From Nitrospinota bacterium (GTDB lineage Bacteria; UBA8248), in assembly GCA_003506735.1 (NCBI GenBank), contig DNYS01000242.1, positions 1-11,687 of the forward strand: a stretch of DNA of 11,687 bases. Reading direction: 5' to 3'. Position numbers and translations under genes: made by a program. The notes beneath the pieces were generated by a model that was given only the letters and a program-made list of their open reading frames with translations, searched no databases and had not been told where the DNA came from. How positions within the stretch are numbered: the stretch's first letter is position 1; the number at the start of each line of letters is the position of its first letter. This document shows positions 5,524-11,687 of the stretch, piece by piece.

Positions 5524-6365
5524 CAGCCGCTATCCGCACCGGCCCGTGCCGCGTCAATGGCGGCGAGCGACTCAAGAAGAGGAGCCAGGGCGTCCAGGGA
5601 AATCATGTTGGGTCCGTCCGAGAGCGCCTCGTCGGGCCGCGGGTGGCATTCCAAAAAAAAGGCATCCACGCCGACGGCGGCGGCGGCCCGCGCCAACGGC
5701 CCCACCATTCGGCGATCCCCGCCGCTCTGGTTCCCGAGTCCCCCCGGGGCCTGAACGCTGTGGGTCGCGTCGAACACGATCGGATATCCCGTCTCGCGCA
5801 TCACGACAAGAGAGCGCATGTCGCAAACCAGGTTATGGTAGCCGAACGAGGAACCGCGCTCGGTCAGTAAAATCTGGCGGCACCCCGCTTCGTGGAGCTT
5901 TTCCACCACGTTTTCCATGTCCTCGGGCGCGAGGAACTGCCCCTTTTTCACGTTTACCGGCAACCCCGTTTTGCCGGCCGCCAGGAGCAAATCCGTTTGC
6001 CTGCACAAAAAAGCCGGGATCTGAAGGGCATCCACCACCTTCCCTGCCTCTTTGGCCTCCTCGGGGGAATGAACATCCGAGAGTATGGGCAGGCCGGTCG
6101 CATCCCGAACGGCAGAAAGCATCTCGAGCCCCTTGGCGAGGCCGGGGCCCCTGGGCGAGGAAATCGAACTGCGATTGGCTTTGTCGTAGGAGGATTTGAA
6201 AATCGCCTTCAGCCCCGAAGCCTCGGACGCTTTTTTGATGGCATCGGCGCATTCGAGGGCATTGGATTCGCTCTCAAGAACGCAAGGCCCGGCGATGAAG
6301 GCCGGAGGAGCGCCACCGCCGATGGTGACCGCGCCGATATCAACCGTTATGCGCTCAACCGACAA
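5523..6365 (-). CDS. kdsA: 3-deoxy-8-phosphooctulonate synthase (Kdo-8-P synthase)
   Basis: KdsA condenses phosphoenolpyruvate with arabinose 5-phosphate to give Kdo 8-phosphate, the first dedicated step to the Kdo of lipopolysaccharide, in the cytoplasm. The 280-residue product has the family's usual length and its signatures: FKSSYDKANRSS (56-67), IPAFLCRQTDLL (116-127), VNVKKGQFLAP (138-148) and DATHSVQ (199-205). FIAGPC places a cysteine at residue 28; with His202, Glu239 and Asp250 this matches the four metal ligands of the metal-dependent class (as in Aquifex), whereas the E. coli type has asparagine at the first position. The start is TTG at 6365, chosen because GGGGAG lies 9 nt upstream and no other start fits before the first domain. 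It follows pyrG by 77 bp. Confidence 0.95.
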   Translation of the reverse strand: MSVERITVDIGAVTIGGGAPPAFIAGPCVLESESNALECADAIKKASEASGLKAIFKSSYDKANRSSISSPRGPGLAKGLEMLSAVRDATGLPILSDVHSPEEAKEAGKVVDALQIPAFLCRQTDLLLAAGKTGLPVNVKKGQFLAPEDMENVVEKLHEAGCRQILLTERGSSFGYHNLVCDMRSLVVMRETGYPIVFDATHSVQAPGGLGNQSGGDRRMVGPLARAAAAVGVDAFFLECHPRPDEALSDGPNMISLDALAPLLESLAAIDAARAGADSG

Positions 6366-6442
6366 TTCGCGGCACTCCCCAGGATTGGATTGCGCCCCCC
6401 TGCCCGGCGGGGTTCAACCGGCCGGATGGGTGGCTGGTCCGC
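6366..6442 (-). other. 77-bp gap between pyrG and kdsA
   Basis: The gap is GC-rich with a short CCGGCCGG palindrome (6418-6425) and G/C runs that could form weak hairpins. There is no T-run, so it does not look like an intrinsic terminator, and no promoter is obvious. It contains the kdsA ribosome binding site. Transcription probably continues through it. Confidence 0.4.
6375..6380 (-). promoter_or_regulatory. Ribosome binding site GGGGAG deciding the TTG start of kdsA
   Basis: The minus strand reads GGGGAG, 9 nt, then TTG at 6365. This supports a rare TTG start for a core enzyme, where no ATG or GTG is available before the catalytic domain. Confidence 0.5.
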
Positions 6443-8889
<2,447 letters not shown>

Positions 8890-10290
8890 CTAGTAGGCGT
8901 TCTGGCTAATGAACCCCTTCCACACCGTCATCCACATGATCTTCAGGTCCATCGCCAGCGACCAGTTCTCGATGTAGTAGAGATCGAATTCAATCCGCTT
9001 GTCGATGGAGGTATCCCCCCGCCACCCGTTAACCTGGGCCCAGCCGGTCATGCCACTTTTCATCTTGTGGCGCAACATGTACCCGGGCACCGATTTTCGG
9101 AAATTTTCGACGAATACGGGCCGCTCGGGCCTGGGGCCCACCAGGCTCATATCGCCCTTGAGCACGTTAAACAGCTGGGGAAGCTCATCCAGGCTCGTTT
9201 TTCTGAGAAAAATGCCCAATCCCGTGCGGCGGTCATCATCGGCGCTCGCCCAAACGGCGCCGCTCTCCTTTTCGGCGTCCATCCGCATCGAACGGAATTT
9301 GTACATCTGGAACCGCACGCCATCGAGGCCCATCCGCTCCTGGGCGTAAAGTACGGGGCCCCGGCTCGTGAGCTTGACCAAAACGGCGATGATCGCAAGG
9401 AAGGGACTGCACAGGACAAGCGCCAAGAGCCCAAAGATGAAATCCATCCCCCGCTTGGCCATCCGGTTCCAGCCGAGGAGCGGGGTCTGGGAGAGCAGGA
9501 TCACCGGAATCCCGTTCAATTCCTCGATGCCCGCGTTCAAGCTCATCCGTTCGACCAAATCGGGCACCACGCGCAGATCGACGCTCGAATCGCCCAGGCG
9601 GTCGAGCAGAAGGGATTGTTCCTTTTGTCTCTCGGCGGGCAAAACCACATATACCTCGTGAATTTCCTCGCGCTCGGCCACTTCCTTGACCTCATCCAGG
9701 GAGCCGAGAATCCGCAGGCCCTCCCCCTCGCTGGCGTCGGGCCCATATTCGGATAAATGGCCCACCACCTGAAATCCCAGGAACCGGTAGGCTTCCAGTT
9801 CGGACGCCGTGGTCCGCGCCAGGGAGGAGACACCCGCAATGAGAATGCGCCGCATGTCCACGCCCCGCCTGCGGAGATTTCGTATCATCGACCAGGTGAC
9901 CCGGCGGAACAAAAACAGGAGGATCGGTCCCAGGACCATGAAAAAAATCACCATCACGCGGCTATAGCTTTTATCGCGATAGAAAAAAGTGAGCGCGATG
10001 ATCATCAGCACCGTCCAGCCCATTGTCCGCGCGAGCCTTCCGATCTCGACCGTGCTTTTGAGTCCCCCCCGGTAGGAATACAAAAGGGTGAGGCGCGCGG
10101 CCAAAACCCACGCCAGCCAGATGAACGGCAGGAGAAACAAATAGTCGATCATGGGCGGGAACCCGCGCGTAACCGGGATCACCTCGATTCGGAACCGGAG
10201 CAGGTAGGCCAATATCCAGGAAAGGCCCAGAGCCGAGGCATCGCCCGCGAAAAGCATCACCACATTGAGCTGGCCGTATCGTTTGACCAT
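8890..10290 (-). CDS. Polyprenyl (undecaprenyl-phosphate) glycosylphosphotransferase, WcaJ/WbaP type
   Basis: This 466-residue inner-membrane protein is predicted to move a sugar 1-phosphate from a nucleotide sugar onto undecaprenyl phosphate, the first step in making a capsule, exopolysaccharide or O-antigen repeat. Four hydrophobic segments lie in the first 130 residues (about 8-32, 48-72, 90-104, 112-128), followed by a Rossmann-like CoA-binding region (148-255; RRILIAGVSS) and then the bacterial sugar transferase domain (277-466). That domain has the membrane hairpin at 282-305, YKFRSMR (330-336), the catalytic Asp-Glu pair in TSLDELPQ (D368/E369), SLVGPRPERP (382-391) and GMTGWAQVNGWRG (413-425). 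Length and layout suit the long, multi-TM subfamily. The sugar (glucose is common) cannot be read from the sequence. It starts 9 bp after the GT4 gene. Confidence 0.9.
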   Translation of the reverse strand: MVKRYGQLNVVMLFAGDASALGLSWILAYLLRFRIEVIPVTRGFPPMIDYLFLLPFIWLAWVLAARLTLLYSYRGGLKSTVEIGRLARTMGWTVLMIIALTFFYRDKSYSRVMVIFFMVLGPILLFLFRRVTWSMIRNLRRRGVDMRRILIAGVSSLARTTASELEAYRFLGFQVVGHLSEYGPDASEGEGLRILGSLDEVKEVAEREEIHEVYVVLPAERQKEQSLLLDRLGDSSVDLRVVPDLVERMSLNAGIEELNGIPVILLSQTPLLGWNRMAKRGMDFIFGLLALVLCSPFLAIIAVLVKLTSRGPVLYAQERMGLDGVRFQMYKFRSMRMDAEKESGAVWASADDDRRTGLGIFLRKTSLDELPQLFNVLKGDMSLVGPRPERPVFVENFRKSVPGYMLRHKMKSGMTGWAQVNGWRGDTSIDKRIEFDLYYIENWSLAMDLKIMWMTVWKGFISQNAY

Positions 10291-10296
10291 GTTGAA

Positions 10297-10302
10297 TTCC
10301 TA
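10297..10302 (-). promoter_or_regulatory. Ribosome binding site TAGGAA overlapping the GT4 stop codon
   Basis: The minus strand reads TAGGAA, 6 nt, then ATG at 10290. The TAG is also the stop codon of the glycosyltransferase gene (10300-10302), so the ending ribosome would sit on the next gene's binding site, suggesting translational coupling. Confidence 0.5.
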
Positions 10303-11496
10303 GACCGATGCCCGGGGAAGAATGCGCTCGCCATGCGCCTTCCATCCGCTCATGAAACGCTCTCGGACGGCATTCTTGAAGGTGTCGCGGCAAAACCGCT
10401 CGGCCTGGCGCCTGGCCGCCTCGGGACGGAAGATGTCCTCGTTTTTTTCAAACGCCAAAACGGCCTCGGCCACATCCTCCGCCTCGGGCCGCCTGAAAAA
10501 AAGGCCGGTCGGACCGCCCGGATTCTCCCCCAGGTCTTCCCACCGCGAGACTCCGGGAGGGAGGGAGTATTCGTCCCGGTTCGCGGCAATCACGGTTTCG
10601 AGCGCGCCGCCCTCGCCAAGGGCGATGACGGGCCGCCCGCAGGCCTGCGCCTCGAGCGGTGTGATCCCAAAATCCTCCACCCCCGGAAAGATGAACGCCC
10701 GGCATCCGGCATAAAGACCGGCCAGCGCGTTATCGTCCTGCCAGCCGAGGAACTCGACGTTGGATTTTCCCATCCCGCGGACCCGCTCGAAATCCTGGCC
10801 CCGCCCGACCACCCTGAGGGGCCGCCCCAGGCGGTTAAACGCCTCAACCGCTACGTCCACCTTTTTATAGGGCGCAAAAGCGGAGACCATCAGATAATAA
10901 TCCTCCGCCCTCCCGCCCGGCCGGAAACGCTCCGTATCGACCGGCGGGTACACGACATCCGACTCGCGGCCATAATGGCGGCGGATGCGGTCGGCGACCG
11001 TATGGCTGATCGCCACGAATTCATGAACCCCCCGGTTCGATTCGGCGTCCCAGCGCCGAAGGGATTTCATCACGCGGGGGATAACCCACTGAGCCGCTCC
11101 CCTCACCCGGTTTCCGCCAAAATAATCATCGTAGCCCGACCAGGCGTAGCGCATCGGGGTATAACAGTAGCAAAGATGAAAAGCCGAATCGTCGCCCCGG
11201 GCGCCCTTGGCCACGCAATGGCTGCTCGATAGAATGAAATCGTATCCCGACAGGTCGAGCATCCCCACGGCGAGGGGCATCACGGGCAGCAAATAGCGGT
11301 ACCGGCTTCCCGCCCCCGGAATGTATTGGATCGGGCTGGTCCGGATGGAATGGCTTTCGATGATTTTCGATACCGTCCCCGGCAGGTGCAGGAGCGTGAA
11401 TATATCGGCCTCGGGAAATATCTCGCAAAACACCTCGAGGCATTTTTCTCCCCCGCGCATTCCGGTGAGCCAGTCGTGAACGATCGCCACCCGCAT
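10300..11496 (-). CDS. Glycosyltransferase, GT4 family (GT-B fold)
   Basis: The product is 398 residues. The N-terminal acceptor domain starts MRVAIVHDWLTGMRGGEKCL, typical of GT4 enzymes related to the WbaZ mannosyltransferase type, and contains YCYTPMRYAW (110-119). The C-terminal donor domain contains VYPPVDTERF (182-191), YLMVSAFAPYKKVD, and the GT4 E-x7-E motif at E274/E282 (EDFGITPLE). It would add a hexose, possibly mannose, to a surface glycan with retention of configuration; the sugar is inferred from the family only. The start at 11496 is chosen because the GT4 fold begins there and it shares a base with the stop of the preceding frame (TGATG); a longer open frame runs to 11652 but only reads the shadow of the upstream gene. 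It sits directly before the polyprenyl glycosylphosphotransferase gene. Confidence 0.9.
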   Translation of the reverse strand: MRVAIVHDWLTGMRGGEKCLEVFCEIFPEADIFTLLHLPGTVSKIIESHSIRTSPIQYIPGAGSRYRYLLPVMPLAVGMLDLSGYDFILSSSHCVAKGARGDDSAFHLCYCYTPMRYAWSGYDDYFGGNRVRGAAQWVIPRVMKSLRRWDAESNRGVHEFVAISHTVADRIRRHYGRESDVVYPPVDTERFRPGGRAEDYYLMVSAFAPYKKVDVAVEAFNRLGRPLRVVGRGQDFERVRGMGKSNVEFLGWQDDNALAGLYAGCRAFIFPGVEDFGITPLEAQACGRPVIALGEGGALETVIAANRDEYSLPPGVSRWEDLGENPGGPTGLFFRRPEAEDVAEAVLAFEKNEDIFRPEAARRQAERFCRDTFKNAVRERFMSGWKAHGERILPRASV

Positions 11497-11687
11497 CAAT
11501 TCGCATCCGCCCGGGAATCCGCCCGCCCCTCTTCCGGGGGCGCACTCTTGCGCAAAACGATGACGGCATACCGGCAGTAGCGCTGGAACCCCGGGAAAAT
11601 CCGTAAAAGCACCCGATCGATGGCTTCGAGGAACAAAATCAGCGGCGGCCATCTGAATTGACGCCGGATCATCGAAAAAAGCTGGTA
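11496..11687 (-). CDS. Unidentified protein, C-terminal 63 residues, cut by window edge
   Basis: An open minus-strand frame enters from the right edge and ends in TGA at 11496-11498, sharing a base with the GT4 start. The visible part has a hydrophobic helix-like segment (WPPLILFLEAIDRVLL), then YCRYAVIVLRK and a polar tail rich in E, R, A and D. An ending of the '..YAVIVLRK' type is seen in some SAM-dependent methyltransferases of glycan clusters, so that is a possibility, but the fragment is too short to be sure. Tight coupling to the glycosyltransferase suggests it belongs to the same glycan operon. The frame is easy to miss because the overlapping GT4 frame stays open through this region. 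Confidence 0.6.
   Translation of the reverse strand, partial: YQLFSMIRRQFRWPPLILFLEAIDRVLLRIFPGFQRYCRYAVIVLRKSAPPEEGRADSRADAN

Noticed and set aside
5066..6199. Plus-strand open frame of about 377 codons
   Set aside because: It covers the opposite strand of kdsA and the FlgO-like lipoprotein; Arg/Pro/Ser-rich composition marks it as a shadow.
9757..11232. Plus-strand open frame of about 490 codons
   Set aside because: It is antisense to the glycosylphosphotransferase and the GT4 gene and very rich in H, P, R and E, as expected for a GC-rich shadow frame.
11497..11652. N-terminal extension of the GT4 protein by 52 residues
   Set aside because: The extension is read out of frame from the upstream gene, and the GT4 fold begins at the ATG at 11496, which overlaps that gene's stop codon.

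Overview
The window reads as a piece of the chromosome of a GC-rich, Gram-negative (diderm) bacterium. The main evidence is a set of genes for lipopolysaccharide Kdo synthesis (kdsA, kdsB), a polyprenyl-phosphate sugar transferase that starts a surface glycan, and three predicted lipoproteins with lipoboxes. The lineage cannot be fixed from the sequence alone; a deltaproteobacterium-like or uncultured environmental phylum would fit, but that is a guess. All convincing genes lie on the minus strand, so the biological order runs from 11687 down to 1.

Right part (11687 to about 8890), glycan assembly: the C-terminal end of an unidentified protein cut by the window edge, a GT4 glycosyltransferase, and a WcaJ/WbaP-type polyprenyl glycosylphosphotransferase. 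Middle (8889 to 5523), Kdo and CTP: kdsB (CMP-Kdo synthetase), pyrG (CTP synthase) and kdsA (Kdo-8-phosphate synthase). PyrG makes the CTP that KdsB uses to activate the sugar whose precursor KdsA makes. kdsC and kdsD are not in the window.

Left part of the operon (5523 to 631), envelope proteins of less certain role: a large lipoprotein with FlgO/CsgG-like features, an unusual fusion of a bactofilin domain, a transmembrane helix and a TPR array, a 64-residue lipoprotein, a cytidylate-kinase-like protein with a C-terminal BON domain, and a lipoprotein ending in an SH3-like domain. Many junctions are stop/start overlaps or gaps under 25 bp (11496, 10300/10290, 8890/8889, 8053/8032, 5523, 2080/2114, 1281/1272). 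The only sizeable internal gaps are 77 bp (6366-6442) and 119 bp (4028-4146). Most of the window is therefore probably one transcription unit, perhaps with an internal promoter at the 119-bp gap.

Far left (1 to about 540), foreign-looking DNA: GC drops abruptly from about 72% (541-600) to about 36% (1-540, counted by hand). The AT-rich stretch holds two short minus-strand reading frames, one with a good ribosome binding site, and an 8-bp stem-loop. It may be a horizontally acquired island edge or an assembly join.

The most interesting items are the bactofilin-TM-TPR fusion, the kinase-BON fusion inside a CMP-Kdo gene cluster, and the abrupt compositional break. No CRISPR array, rRNA, tRNA or transposase was seen.
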